This document shows, piece by piece, positions 1 to 7,034 of a DNA stretch of 12,306 nucleotides. Numbering within the stretch: position 1 is the stretch's first letter; each line of letters opens with the position of its first letter. Origin of the DNA: Nitrolancea sp040255925 (GTDB lineage: Bacteria > Chloroflexota > Chloroflexia > Thermomicrobiales > Thermomicrobiaceae). Where the stretch lies: assembly GCA_040255925.1 (NCBI GenBank), contig JBDZVX010000078.1, forward strand, positions 1 to 12,306, given 5' to 3'. Under the pieces are notes generated by a model that was given only the letters and a program-made list of their open reading frames with translations, had not been told where the DNA came from and did not search any database. The position numbers and the translations under genes were made by a program.

Positions 1-60
1 TCGATTGCATCCCCTCATGTTACCCCTCCACTAAAAAGATATGGGTAAGGTCAAGATCCT

Positions 61-135
61 AGGGGGAGGGGAACAGTGCAAACGAACACGCTCCCCTCTC
101 CCAGAATTAGGAGAGGGGCCGGGGGTGAGGGCCTT
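61..135. repeat. GC-rich hairpin repeat (REP/MITE-like)
   Basis: A perfect 9-bp inverted repeat, CCCCTCTCC (93-101) and GGAGAGGGG (110-118), encloses an 8-base loop. It is followed by a G-rich stretch ending in GGGTGAGGGCC and a short T run (133-136). A further G-rich tract (61-71) can pair in part with the C-rich arm. The C-rich/G-rich layout is typical of small interspersed hairpin repeats in intergenic DNA of many GC-rich bacteria, including Chloroflexota. It lies just past the stop codon of the minus-strand MBL gene. The hairpin could help 3'-end formation, but on the minus strand no T run follows it, so a terminator role there is weak. I see no gene in positions 1-139. Confidence 0.5.
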
Positions 136-139
136 TTCT

Positions 140-898
140 CTACACCTCGATCACAAGTTTCGGTTCGGCAATGACGACCGGGCTGAAGGCGGATTCAGCT
201 TCCTGCCGGTAACGATCAAAGCCGAGTTCCGCCCAGAGGTGTGTCAGCAGCAGCTTGCACACGCCGGCCGCAGCGGCGATCTCTCCGGCCTGACGAGCGG
301 TCATGTGGCCGACTGGCTCCGGTGGCGGGTTGATGTGGGTTCCTTCGCAAATCAGGAGATCGGCATCGCGCGAGAAATCGACTAGCGCTTCATCCGGCCC
401 GGTGTCTGCCAGGTAGACGAGCGACGTGCCGTCCACGTCCAAACGCATCGCCCAGCAGGGGATGAAGTGACGGGTCGGTTGAAACCTGATCGCGAAGGGG
501 CCGATCTCCGCCGGCTGCCGCGGATCATACTCCCGGACCGCGAAGACATCGAAGAAAGACTGGACCTCGTCCGCACTGGAGCCGAAGGCCGCTGCCAATC
601 TATGGAGGAAGCCTCCTCCGCCGGGAGGCATCCAAAGCGGTATTGGGCGGCTGGGTCCACCGGGCGCGTACTTGAGCCCGTAGCGGTAAGGCACGAGATC
701 CAACGTGTGATCCGAGTGAACGTGGGAAATAAGGATCGCCTCAATCGAGCGAAAGTCGGTGACCGAACGCAGTGTAGAAAGGGTGTCGGACCCGCAGTCG
801 AGCAGGATGCGAACACCGTCCGATTCCACAAGGTAGCTGGAGCAGCCCTGGCCGGGATTCGGGCTGGCGGCCGCGCCGCCAAGTACGGTGAGCCGCAT
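140..898 (-). CDS. MBL-fold metal-dependent hydrolase, RNase Z/arylsulfatase-like
   Basis: The 252-residue protein has the metallo-beta-lactamase core in the order expected for the RNase Z/ElaC-like branch. It shows a glycine-rich strand at the start (VLGGAAASPNPGQG, 5-18), the metal motif HVHSDH (59-64), a further His in TRHFIPC (H144), the bridging Asp in LADTG (D165), GHMT (H198) and a final THLW (H220). This set is enough to bind two zinc ions, so it is probably active. It lacks room for the flexible exosite arm of genuine tRNA-processing RNase Z, so a small-molecule phosphodiesterase or general hydrolase is as likely. The start ATG (898-896) shares one base with the stop of the upstream phosphatase gene (TGATG), so the two are translationally coupled. 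It is the last gene of a three-gene minus-strand operon. The substrate is unknown. Confidence 0.88.
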   Translation of the reverse strand: MRLTVLGGAAASPNPGQGCSSYLVESDGVRILLDCGSDTLSTLRSVTDFRSIEAILISHVHSDHTLDLVPYRYGLKYAPGGPSRPIPLWMPPGGGGFLHRLAAAFGSSADEVQSFFDVFAVREYDPRQPAEIGPFAIRFQPTRHFIPCWAMRLDVDGTSLVYLADTGPDEALVDFSRDADLLICEGTHINPPPEPVGHMTARQAGEIAAAAGVCKLLLTHLWAELGFDRYRQEAESAFSPVVIAEPKLVIEV

Positions 899-1533
899 CA
901 GGTCACTCTTTCTGGTTCATCAAGATGCGAGATGTCATCCCAGCAGTGGATCTCGACGTTGCCGGGCGCGTGGAGTTCCACACGCGTGATGCTGCAATTC
1001 CGCACCATATAGCGCTGCCAGTCATTCGCGTTCCCGTTGGTCAATTGGGCGATCCCGGAACCGATGACGCCGCCGTGGGACACAATGATCAGCCGGCCGC
1101 CCCGATGCTTGGCGATGAGTTCATCGAATGCCCGGCTCACCCGCTGGTGAAACTCCCGGCGCGACTCTCCATTGGGAAAGGCCACGTCGATATCTTCCAA
1201 ATCCGTTATCCGGGCGTGGAGGTCGGGAAAATCGCGCTCCATGCCGGGCAGTGTGTAGCCTTCGACATCACCGAAGTTCATTTCGATAAGGTCCGGGCGT
1301 AGGATCGGACGGACGCCCAGCCGGCGACTGATCGCCTGGGCCGTCAAGCGGGCGCGCCGGAGGGGGCTGGAGTAAAGGTGCTGAACGCCACCGATCGCTG
1401 ACAACTGGTCCGCCACCCGGTTTGCCTGGCGCAACCCAGCTTCGGTCAACGGCACGTCGGTCCAGCCATGGATGATCCCGAGCATGTTGCTCGTAGTCTG
1501 GCCGTGGCGGACAAAGATCAGTTCAGTTCCCAT
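898..1533 (-). CDS. Histidine phosphatase family protein (phosphoglycerate mutase-like)
   Basis: The 211-residue protein is a single histidine-phosphatase (branch 1) domain. The N-terminal FVRHGQT motif supplies R9, the phospho-accepting H10 and G11. Further catalytic features are the YSSPLRRARLTAQ block (arginines 59-60), E84 in LIEMNFGDVEG as probable proton donor, and VSHGG with H153. It resembles GpmB/CobC-type broad-specificity phosphatases, and the sequence does not tell a cobalamin-pathway phosphatase from a sugar-phosphate phosphatase. No cobalamin genes are nearby. The ATG at 1533-1531 lies inside the end of the upstream nth gene (11-base overlap) and the stop overlaps the next MBL gene by one base. 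Co-translation with both neighbours is therefore likely. Confidence 0.9.
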   Translation of the reverse strand: MGTELIFVRHGQTTSNMLGIIHGWTDVPLTEAGLRQANRVADQLSAIGGVQHLYSSPLRRARLTAQAISRRLGVRPILRPDLIEMNFGDVEGYTLPGMERDFPDLHARITDLEDIDVAFPNGESRREFHQRVSRAFDELIAKHRGGRLIIVSHGGVIGSGIAQLTNGNANDWQRYMVRNCSITRVELHAPGNVEIHCWDDISHLDEPERVT

Positions 1534-2287
1534 CGTGGTCCTTCAGTTCACCGGCGGGCCTGAGGGAATCCGTCCTCCGGCTGCCGGCCTTGCCTTGCGC
1601 GAACGCGCATCGTGATCTCAATGGACACAATTCACACCGAGGCTTGCGAGCCGTGCAGACTTGCCGTCCATGGGCGATCATATTCACGTGGAAGCTATAC
1701 ACGTCCTCGGGATTGAGGAGTTTTTCGATTCGATCGTGCGCCTGCTCCGCCGTCACGCCGGGCTTAATCAGGCCAAGGCGCTTAGACACACGATAGACGT
1801 GGGTATCGACCGGAAGCGCCGGCCGTCCACAAGCAAACAGCAGGACGCAGGCCGCCGTCTTCGGTCCGACGCCGGGTAGCGCCATTAGCCGGGCTTTCGC
1901 CTCGACCAGCGGCAGGGTCTTCAGCGCCCGAGACCATTCAGCCTCGGTGCCATTGGAAAGGACGTGATCCAATGCCGCTTGGATGCGGGGAGCCTTTCGC
2001 GCGGCAAGCCCGCCCCTACGGATCGCGTCGCCTACATCCGCCACCGGTGCCTGTCGAACCGCTTCCCAGGTGGGATACCGTCGGCGCAGGTCTTGGAACG
2101 CCCGCTCGGAGTTGATATCCGACGTGTGCTGGGAGAGGATTGTCAAGATCAACTCTACCAGCGGTTCGTACGCCGGCTGCCAGGTGCGTTTGCCGTACGC
2201 CGTTTCGAGATCCCGAAGGATCTCATCGACTGGAGGCCCGTGGAATTCCGTCTCGGTCATCGTCGCGTTCATGTCCCGATTGTACAC
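1523..2287 (-). CDS. nth: Endonuclease III-type DNA glycosylase/AP lyase with [4Fe-4S] cluster
   Basis: The HhH-GPD base-excision repair enzyme excises oxidised pyrimidines and nicks the strand at the abasic site. Visible signatures are ILSQHTSD (50-57), the helix-hairpin-helix LPGVGPKTA (137-145) with catalytic Lys K143, PVDTHVYR (159-166) with catalytic Asp D161, and a C-X6-C-X2-C-X5-C iron-sulfur motif (C211, C218, C221, C227). Lys plus Asp indicates a bifunctional Nth rather than MutY. At 254 residues it is longer than E. coli Nth (211), with extra residues at both ends. The start is uncertain: the longest reading uses GTG at 2287, but ATG at 2272 or 2260 would leave the domain intact. 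It overlaps the phosphatase gene by 11 bases and heads the minus-strand operon, opposite malQ across a 126-base gap. Confidence 0.92.
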   Translation of the reverse strand: MYNRDMNATMTETEFHGPPVDEILRDLETAYGKRTWQPAYEPLVELILTILSQHTSDINSERAFQDLRRRYPTWEAVRQAPVADVGDAIRRGGLAARKAPRIQAALDHVLSNGTEAEWSRALKTLPLVEAKARLMALPGVGPKTAACVLLFACGRPALPVDTHVYRVSKRLGLIKPGVTAEQAHDRIEKLLNPEDVYSFHVNMIAHGRQVCTARKPRCELCPLRSRCAFAQGKAGSRRTDSLRPAGELKDHDGN

Positions 2288-2413
2288 ACGTCTTCATCCG
2301 CCGGGTCCGGTCCTATGCGTGCGCCGGCAGAGGCGTTTGTCGGGTGATCGAGTAGGATTACCGCGATGTGTCTCGACGGCCGGTAGGCAGATCCGGCGAG
2401 AGATGGAGCATTA

Positions 2414-3880
2414 ATGTTAGAACGGTCCAGCGGGATCCTTCTCCACCCAACGTCGTTCCCCGGGCCGTATAGCACCGGGGATCTCGGTGAGGCAGCCTAT
2501 CGCTTTATCGACTTCCTGACCGAAGCGGGGCAACACCTATGGCAGGTGCTTCCGCTTGGCCCGCCCGGATACGCCGATTCGCCCTACGACACGCGATCGT
2601 CATTCGCCGGGTCCAGCCAGCTTATCGCGCTTGATCCTCTGAATGAGATGGGCCTGCTTAGGCCGGACGAACTAAGGTCGATACCGGCCAACGGTCATGA
2701 GGCCGCGGGAGCGAAGGAGCGATTGCTCCGCCAGGCATTCGACCGGCTCGACCACCATGCCGGAATCCTCAATGATTTTGACCGGTTCCGGGATCAGGAA
2801 GCCTACTGGCTCAGCGATTACGCGCTCTATCGCGTGCTGAGCGATGCGCATCAGGGGACGCCCTGGTACACCTGGGATGAAGATCTCGTCCAGCGAAAGC
2901 CCGAAGCGCTGGACGCCGCGCGCCGGCGCTTTTCGCCCGAAATCCGGTTTCAGTCGTTCCTCCAGTACCTTTTCGCCCGGCAGTGGGGCAATCTGAAACG
3001 CTACGCACATGACCGGGGCGTGCGCATTATCGGCGACATTCCGATCTTCGTCGCCCATGACAGCGCCGATGTCTGGGCACATCAACAGGTGTTCATCCTT
3101 GATGCGCATGGTCAACCGCTGGTCGTTGCCGGGGTGCCACCGGATCTCTTTTCGGAAACTGGTCAGCGCTGGGGCAATCCCTGCTACCGTTGGGATGTCA
3201 TGCGTGAGAGCGGCTATCACTGGTGGATCGACCGGTTCCGGCGCACGTTGGATTTGACCGATATCGTGCGCGTCGATCACTTCCGGGGCTTCGCGGCCGG
3301 TTGGCAGATTCCGGCAGAACAACCAGACGCCGTTCATGGTGAGTGGGCCCGTGGTCCGGGGCTGGATTTCTTCGAGCGGGTGGCGGCTGAGCTCGGACGG
3401 TTGCCAATCATCGTCGAGGATTTGGGACTCATCACCGATGACGTGATCGCGCTCCGGGAACAGCTTGGCTACCCGGGAATGAAGGTGCTCCAGTTCGCGT
3501 TCGGGGACGATCATCGCAACCCGTACCTACCGCACAACTATGAACGGAACGCGGTGGTCTATACCGGCACCCATGACAACGACACGACCCACGGTTGGTT
3601 TGCCTCCTGCTCGCCATGGGAGCGGTACCATGTGCTGCGATACCTCGGCACTAATGGAGACGAGATTCACTGGGATCTCATCCGGCTGGCGTTCGCGTCG
3701 GTTGCCGCGCTGGCTATCGTGCCATTACAGGATGTGCTCGGTCTGGGGAGTGATGCGCGAATGAATGTGCCGGCGAGGATGGCTGGGAACTGGCGGTGGC
3801 GATACCAGGTTGGTGATCTTACTGCGGAACACGCCCATCGTCTGGCTGATTTCACCAGACTCTATGGGCGAGGCTCATGA
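2414..3880 (+). CDS. malQ: 4-alpha-glucanotransferase (amylomaltase, GH77)
   Basis: This cytoplasmic enzyme moves alpha-1,4-glucan chains between maltodextrins, releasing glucose, in maltose/glycogen metabolism. The 488-residue protein is the usual length for the short bacterial GH77 form and starts with the typical SSGILLHPTS (5-14) and LPLGPPGYADSPYD (46-59) blocks. Catalytic residues visible by family motifs are D288 in VRVDHFRG (nucleophile), E335 in IVEDLG (acid/base) and D388 in TGTHDND (transition-state stabiliser). GNWRWR (458-463) is a typical C-terminal signature. The ATG start has a GGAG ribosome site (2405-2408) five bases upstream. No other glycogen or maltose genes lie in the window. 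It converges on the DUF983 gene with a 21-base gap. Confidence 0.96.
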   Translation: MLERSSGILLHPTSFPGPYSTGDLGEAAYRFIDFLTEAGQHLWQVLPLGPPGYADSPYDTRSSFAGSSQLIALDPLNEMGLLRPDELRSIPANGHEAAGAKERLLRQAFDRLDHHAGILNDFDRFRDQEAYWLSDYALYRVLSDAHQGTPWYTWDEDLVQRKPEALDAARRRFSPEIRFQSFLQYLFARQWGNLKRYAHDRGVRIIGDIPIFVAHDSADVWAHQQVFILDAHGQPLVVAGVPPDLFSETGQRWGNPCYRWDVMRESGYHWWIDRFRRTLDLTDIVRVDHFRGFAAGWQIPAEQPDAVHGEWARGPGLDFFERVAAELGRLPIIVEDLGLITDDVIALREQLGYPGMKVLQFAFGDDHRNPYLPHNYERNAVVYTGTHDNDTTHGWFASCSPWERYHVLRYLGTNGDEIHWDLIRLAFASVAALAIVPLQDVLGLGSDARMNVPARMAGNWRWRYQVGDLTAEHAHRLADFTRLYGRGS

Positions 3881-3898
3881 CTGGGAACGCATTCCCGG
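3881..3898. terminator. Short hairpin between convergent malQ and DUF983 genes
   Basis: A 7-bp stem (CTGGGAA 3881-3887, TTCCCGG 3892-3898, with one T-G pair) has a 4-base loop. It fills nearly the whole 21-base gap between two convergent stop codons. No T run follows on either strand, so it may act as a weak bidirectional terminator or a 3'-end stabiliser. Confidence 0.35.
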
Positions 3899-3901
3899 GT
3901 A

Positions 3902-4345
3902 TCAGTCAGTCTCACGCTGATCAGCATCTCCATGCTTCACCAGCATCTGCTCTTTCAGGTGCACGAGTTCGTACGATTCTTCGACCTCGTCCGGCTCTAG
4001 CGGGTGCAGGGCGTAATCTATCGCGGCCCAAATTGTCTTCGAGAACGGGAAAAAGAAGAGGGAGAACCCAACGTTGAATATCACGGCCATGATGAACAGT
4101 GGAATTGTCGGGACATGGGGCCAGGTCACCGACAAGACAGCCGCGAGAAGGGCCATGAACAGGCCACCGGTCACCAGCCCATTCAGCGCGATCGCACCGG
4201 ACCAATAGCCGGCATCCCGCTCGAAGTAGTGCGCACACGTTGGACAACGAAGAACGATCGTGAACCAGCGGTGAAAGAGCTTTGACTCTCCGCACCGGGG
4301 ACACCGTTTTAGGAGCCCACGGCATAGCACTTCTGGGTAATCCAT
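3902..4345 (-). CDS. DUF983 family zinc-ribbon membrane protein
   Basis: The 147-residue protein has two CxxC pairs (C15/C18 and C34/C37) that form a zinc ribbon, with the DUF983-typical RCPRCGESKLF and the following ERDAGYWSGAIALN. Two hydrophobic segments (about 50-74 and 80-101) form a membrane hairpin, and an acidic, charged C-terminal tail follows. The start is placed at the ATG of MDYPEV (4345-4343) because a strong GAGGAG site lies seven bases upstream. A longer reading to 4486 adds 47 residues with no family resemblance. The function of DUF983 is unknown; members are often noted near respiratory genes, but none are here. The gene is divergent from the second MBL gene and convergent with malQ. 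Confidence 0.88.
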   Translation of the reverse strand: MDYPEVLCRGLLKRCPRCGESKLFHRWFTIVLRCPTCAHYFERDAGYWSGAIALNGLVTGGLFMALLAAVLSVTWPHVPTIPLFIMAVIFNVGFSLFFFPFSKTIWAAIDYALHPLEPDEVEESYELVHLKEQMLVKHGDADQRETD

Positions 4346-4444
4346 GAGGCGTCTCCTCGAGATCAATCCTCTAGCCCGGTCGCATTGGAAAAGTGCCGGG
4401 ACTGCTACAGGGATAATAACACGTTGTTCGGCGTATGCTTCCAA

Positions 4445-4520
4445 ACGGGAATGTGATTTGCTGGAGATCTGGTTGGCAATGCTCACGTCAGCGGTAACCC
4501 AAGATCACATCCGTTCCCGT
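4445..4520. repeat. Bulged long inverted repeat in divergent intergenic region
   Basis: ACGGGAATGTGAT (4445-4457) is complementary to ATCACA (4504-4509) plus TTCCCGT (4514-4520). The paired arms total 13 bp, with a 4-base bulge (4510-4513) on the right side and a 46-base loop. The loop contains shorter complementary pieces such as GGTT/AACC. It could be a structured RNA leader, a DNA-binding site pair or a decayed mobile element end. Confidence 0.4.
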
Positions 4521-4525
4521 TACGC

Positions 4526-4654
4526 ATGACACGTACCGGCCATACCGGCGGCAGGGTTCAAAAGCAGTGGAGAAACGATGGATTTAGCGAGGAATGGTGG
4601 AACCGTATTGCCGGGCAGGTTATCCAGAGGTTGAAGCGACCGGTTGACGGATAG
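4526..4654 (+). CDS. Doubtful 42-residue ORF upstream of MBL gene
   Basis: An ATG-started 42-codon ORF ends in TAG nine bases before the GTG of the MBL gene. Its C-terminal half (SEEWWNRIAGQVIQRLKRP) would form a basic amphipathic helix with paired tryptophans. That pattern is more protein-like than a random shadow, and its spacing would suit a leader or coupled small protein. Against it, no ribosome site precedes the ATG and the third codon positions are only moderately GC-rich. I recognise no family. Confidence 0.2.
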   Translation: MTRTGHTGGRVQKQWRNDGFSEEWWNRIAGQVIQRLKRPVDG

Positions 4655-4663
4655 GGAGAGCGT

Positions 4664-5320
4664 GTGGAACTACAGGTCACCTGGTTTGGACAATCGGCGG
4701 TTCGGTTCGAAGCTGGACGCGTACGGATCGTCATCGATCCATTTCGGATTCCGGATGGTCAACCCGAAGCCGATGTGATCCTGATCAGCCACGACCACCC
4801 CGGTCACCTCTCGCCTGAAGATATCGCGCGGGTTTTTGGAAAGCATACGGTGGTGTACGCAAGCCCCCTAGCGGTGGAGAGGCTCGACCGGTCCCTCAAC
4901 GCTCAGCGGCTGGTCCCCGGCGATGTGATTCAGCACGGAGCGCTGACGATTCAGGCGGTAGCGGCCTATAACGTCAACAAGTTTCGGCGCCCCGGAGTGC
5001 TCGTTCACCCGCCTGAGAACCAGGCACTTGGATTCATCCTCGAAATCGATGACCTCTCGTTCTACTTCGCCGGTGACACCGACGTGATCCCGGAAATGGA
5101 CCAGATCGGGCCGGTGGACTACGCGTTTCTGCCGGTCGGTGGTGACTCGGTAATGACCGCAGAGGAGGCTGCCCAGGCGGCCACGGTGGTCCAGCCCAGC
5201 ATCGCGATCCCGATTCACTACGGGATTTCGACCGGCTCACTAGCGGATGCTCGCCGGTTTGGCGACCTGGTTCCCGATCAGGTGCGCGTCTGGATCATGG
5301 CCCCAGCCGGCGATTCCTGA
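4664..5320 (+). CDS. UlaG/UPF0173-like MBL-fold metal-dependent hydrolase
   Basis: The 218-residue protein has the compact UlaG-like MBL layout: VTWFGQSAVRF (5-15), RIVIDPFR (21-28), the metal motif region LISHDHPGHLS (40-50), AGDTDVIPEM (136-145) with D138, LPVGG (156-160) and PIHYG (183-187) with H185. Members are cytoplasmic hydrolases, mostly of unknown substrate. The canonical HxHxDH motif reads HDHPGH here, with glycine 47 where the second-site aspartate is expected, so metal binding may be altered. The GTG start (4664) is supported by a GGGAG site (4654-4658) five bases upstream. It stands alone between the divergent region and the sigma-factor block, and a terminator-like hairpin overlaps its stop. 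Confidence 0.88.
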   Translation: MELQVTWFGQSAVRFEAGRVRIVIDPFRIPDGQPEADVILISHDHPGHLSPEDIARVFGKHTVVYASPLAVERLDRSLNAQRLVPGDVIQHGALTIQAVAAYNVNKFRRPGVLVHPPENQALGFILEIDDLSFYFAGDTDVIPEMDQIGPVDYAFLPVGGDSVMTAEEAAQAATVVQPSIAIPIHYGISTGSLADARRFGDLVPDQVRVWIMAPAGDS

Positions 5321-5342
5321 TCTCTCCAGCCTGAGAATCGGG
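5316..5342 (+). terminator. Terminator-like hairpin at the end of the MBL gene
   Basis: The left arm CCTGATCTC (5316-5324) pairs with GAG-A-ATCGGG (5333-5342), giving nine pairs with one T-G and one bulged A, and an 8-base loop. It overlaps the stop codon. Only a weak T-rich stretch follows (TCTGATTT), so termination may be partial. Confidence 0.35.
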
Positions 5343-5742
5343 TCTGATTTCGGCCTGTATTACGGCGGAACGTCGAACCGTGGAACGGATTCAATCGCCC
5401 GGTTGGTTCGTGCTGTACCCCAGTGTCATCAATGAGCCATGCCATTTTCAATGCGTATCGAGCGGTTTCCAGCCCACATTCCAGGCGAGGTACATGTCGA
5501 TCGCGTCGGGAGTGCCTGGCGTGGAGTAGGTAGACTTGGGGCATGGAACATTCAGTTTGAGCCGAAGGGACCGTCGAAGGACGCGTCGAGCATGGAGCAT
5601 GCCCCCCGGACAAAAGTTGGTGTCCGTGGCCGGTCGGCAACTCGGCACCCACGCCGTCGGTAAAAGCGGCACGATGGCCATCCAGCGCCGCCCATCCAGC
5701 CGGATAGACTGGAAGATTCATCGCTTCGAGAGAGGTCGAGGA
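5343..5742. other. Intergenic region upstream of the sigma factor, no recognisable gene
   Basis: The 400 bases before the sigma gene show no convincing coding region. ORFs on both strands here are short, arginine-rich or composition artefacts and match nothing I know. It contains an 8-bp inverted repeat, GGGGCATG (5538-5545)/CATGCCCC (5598-5605), and an 11-base imperfect direct repeat GCATGGA[A/G]CAT (5541-5551 and 5590-5600). A TGTCGA (5495-5500) matches the ECF42 -35 motif but has no matching -10 at the right distance. The sigma-gene promoter was not identified. Confidence 0.4.
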
Positions 5743-6996
5743 ATGAGTGAGAACGCAGCCGCTCGGATGCATGCGATGGTAGACGCGGTCTACCACGACG
5801 AGTCACGCCGCGTCTTCGCAACCCTCGTTCGCCTGCTCGGTGACTTCGACCTTGCCGAGGATGCGCTGCACGATGCCTTCGCGGCCGCGTTGGAGCAATG
5901 GCCGAGAAATGGTCTGCCGACCAATCCTCGCGCATGGCTGGTTTCGGCCGGCCGGTTCAAGGCCATTGATGCTATGCGCCGTCGCGCCCGGTTCGACGCC
6001 TCGCTAGCGGCGCTCGCGGAGCGACTCGACGCGGACACCGGTGACGCTGCGGATTGGGACGACGATGGAGTCGAGGACGACCGGCTGCGATTGATCTTCA
6101 CCTGCTGTCACCCAGCCCTGGCGCCCGAGGCCAGGATGGCATTGACGCTGCGAGAGGTCTGCGGTCTCACCACCGAGGAGATCGCGCGTGCCTTCCTCGC
6201 CGCTCCGACCACGCTGGCCCAACGGATCGTGCGGGCCAAGAAGAAAATTCGCGACGCAGGCATTCCCTATCAGGTGCCGTCGCGGGCCGAGTTGCCGGAT
6301 CGGCTGGACACCGTGCTCCACGTGATTTACCTGGTCTTCAACGAAGGGTACTCCGCGTCGTCAGGCGGATCGCTGACACGGCCCGATCTCTCGGGCGAAG
6401 CGATCCGCTTAGGGCGTCTCCTGACCGGGTTGTTGCCGGAGCCGGAAGTGTTGGGCCTCCTAGCATTGATGCTCTTGCAGGAATCCCGGCGCGGCGCGCG
6501 GACGACATCGACCGGCGACTTGGTGCTTCTGGAGAACCAGGACCGGTCGCTCTGGAACCGGGACCAGATCGCCGAGGGGCTGTCGCTGGTGGAGCGAGCG
6601 GTGTCGTCGCGCCGGTTTGGCCCCTACACGCTCCAGGCAGCGATCGCGGCAGTACATTCGGAGGCACCCAACGCCGCCGCGACGGACTGGGCTGAGATCG
6701 TCGGGCTCTACGATGTGCTGGCGCAAGCGGTGCCGTCACCGGTGGTCGAGTTGAACCGTGCCGTGGCGGTTGCGATGCGCGACGGCCCGGCGGCGGGACT
6801 TGTCCTGATCGACGCCATCCTTGAGCGCGGCGAACTGGCCGATTATCACCTGGCGCACGCGGCGCGGGCGGACCTGTGCCGCCGTTTGGGAAGGATGGCG
6901 GAAGCCCGGGTCGCCTACGAACGGGCGCTCGGCCTCACGCGCCAGGAGCCGGAACGGCGGTTCATTCAACGAAGGCTGCACGAACTCCCGGATTGA
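5743..6996 (+). CDS. ECF42-type RNA polymerase sigma factor with C-terminal TPR-like extension
   Basis: The 417-residue protein has sigma region 2 (about 14-80, with VYHDESRRVFATLVRLLG and LAEDALHDAF) and region 4 (about 113-172). Region 4 includes RLIFTCCHPAL (116-126) and a helix-turn-helix around GLTTEEIARAFLA (141-153). A roughly 240-residue C-terminal extension with LVFNEGYSAS (197-206), ALMLLQESRR (241-250) and TPR-like helices near the end (LAHAARADLCRRLG, 370-383) follows. RLIFTCCHP and FNEGY, with this length, are characteristic of the ECF42/SigJ-like group, whose members are linked to DGPF proteins and usually lack a classical anti-sigma factor. The DGPF gene directly downstream agrees. 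The ATG is chosen for its GAGG site (5732-5735) and the start of homology; a longer reading from 5536 is basic and non-conserved. The extension probably senses or transmits the signal. Confidence 0.93.
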   Translation: MSENAAARMHAMVDAVYHDESRRVFATLVRLLGDFDLAEDALHDAFAAALEQWPRNGLPTNPRAWLVSAGRFKAIDAMRRRARFDASLAALAERLDADTGDAADWDDDGVEDDRLRLIFTCCHPALAPEARMALTLREVCGLTTEEIARAFLAAPTTLAQRIVRAKKKIRDAGIPYQVPSRAELPDRLDTVLHVIYLVFNEGYSASSGGSLTRPDLSGEAIRLGRLLTGLLPEPEVLGLLALMLLQESRRGARTTSTGDLVLLENQDRSLWNRDQIAEGLSLVERAVSSRRFGPYTLQAAIAAVHSEAPNAAATDWAEIVGLYDVLAQAVPSPVVELNRAVAVAMRDGPAAGLVLIDAILERGELADYHLAHAARADLCRRLGRMAEARVAYERALGLTRQEPERRFIQRRLHELPD

Positions 6997-7034
6997 GGGT
7001 GGGAAAACGAATTTCCCTCGCTCGGCCCCTCCGA

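Larger units (their letters stand above)
4346..4663. other. Divergent intergenic region, 318 bases
   Basis: This gap separates the DUF983 gene (minus) from the second MBL gene (plus), so it must hold both promoters. It contains the bulged inverted repeat at 4445-4520 and a symmetrical TTGGAA (4385-4390)/TTCCAA (4439-4444) pair centred on an A/T-rich GATAATA (4412-4418), which could be overlapping divergent -10 elements with unusually long spacers. A 42-codon ORF (4526-4654) is listed separately. No RNA gene was recognised. Confidence 0.5.

Noticed and set aside
2672..3514. Long 280-codon minus-strand ORF opposite malQ
   Set aside because: It is the antisense shadow of a well-conserved GH77 gene, with no ribosome site or recognisable domain.
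4385..4444. Symmetrical divergent promoter pair TTGGAA...GATAATA...TTCCAA
   Set aside because: Spacers of 20-21 bases are too long for a standard promoter, and the -35 boxes are only partial matches; mentioned in the region entry only.
4549..4570. GGTTCAAA resembling a tRNA T-loop
   Set aside because: No acceptor stem, anticodon arm or D-arm of correct spacing is found in the 70 bases upstream.
5495..5523. Second ECF42-like promoter (TGTCGA at 5495) for autoregulation of the sigma gene
   Set aside because: No CG[A/T]C lies 16-18 bases downstream; the nearest is CGTG at 19 bases. It is also about 240 bases from the start codon.
5278..5796. Minus-strand ORFs of 172 and 77 codons in the region before the sigma gene
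   Set aside because: Both lack a ribosome site and family motifs, overlap each other and real genes, and have shadow-like composition.
6054..6695. 213-codon plus-strand ORF inside the sigma gene
   Set aside because: Arginine/glycine-rich out-of-frame shadow of the sigma factor, whose own frame shows clear family motifs.
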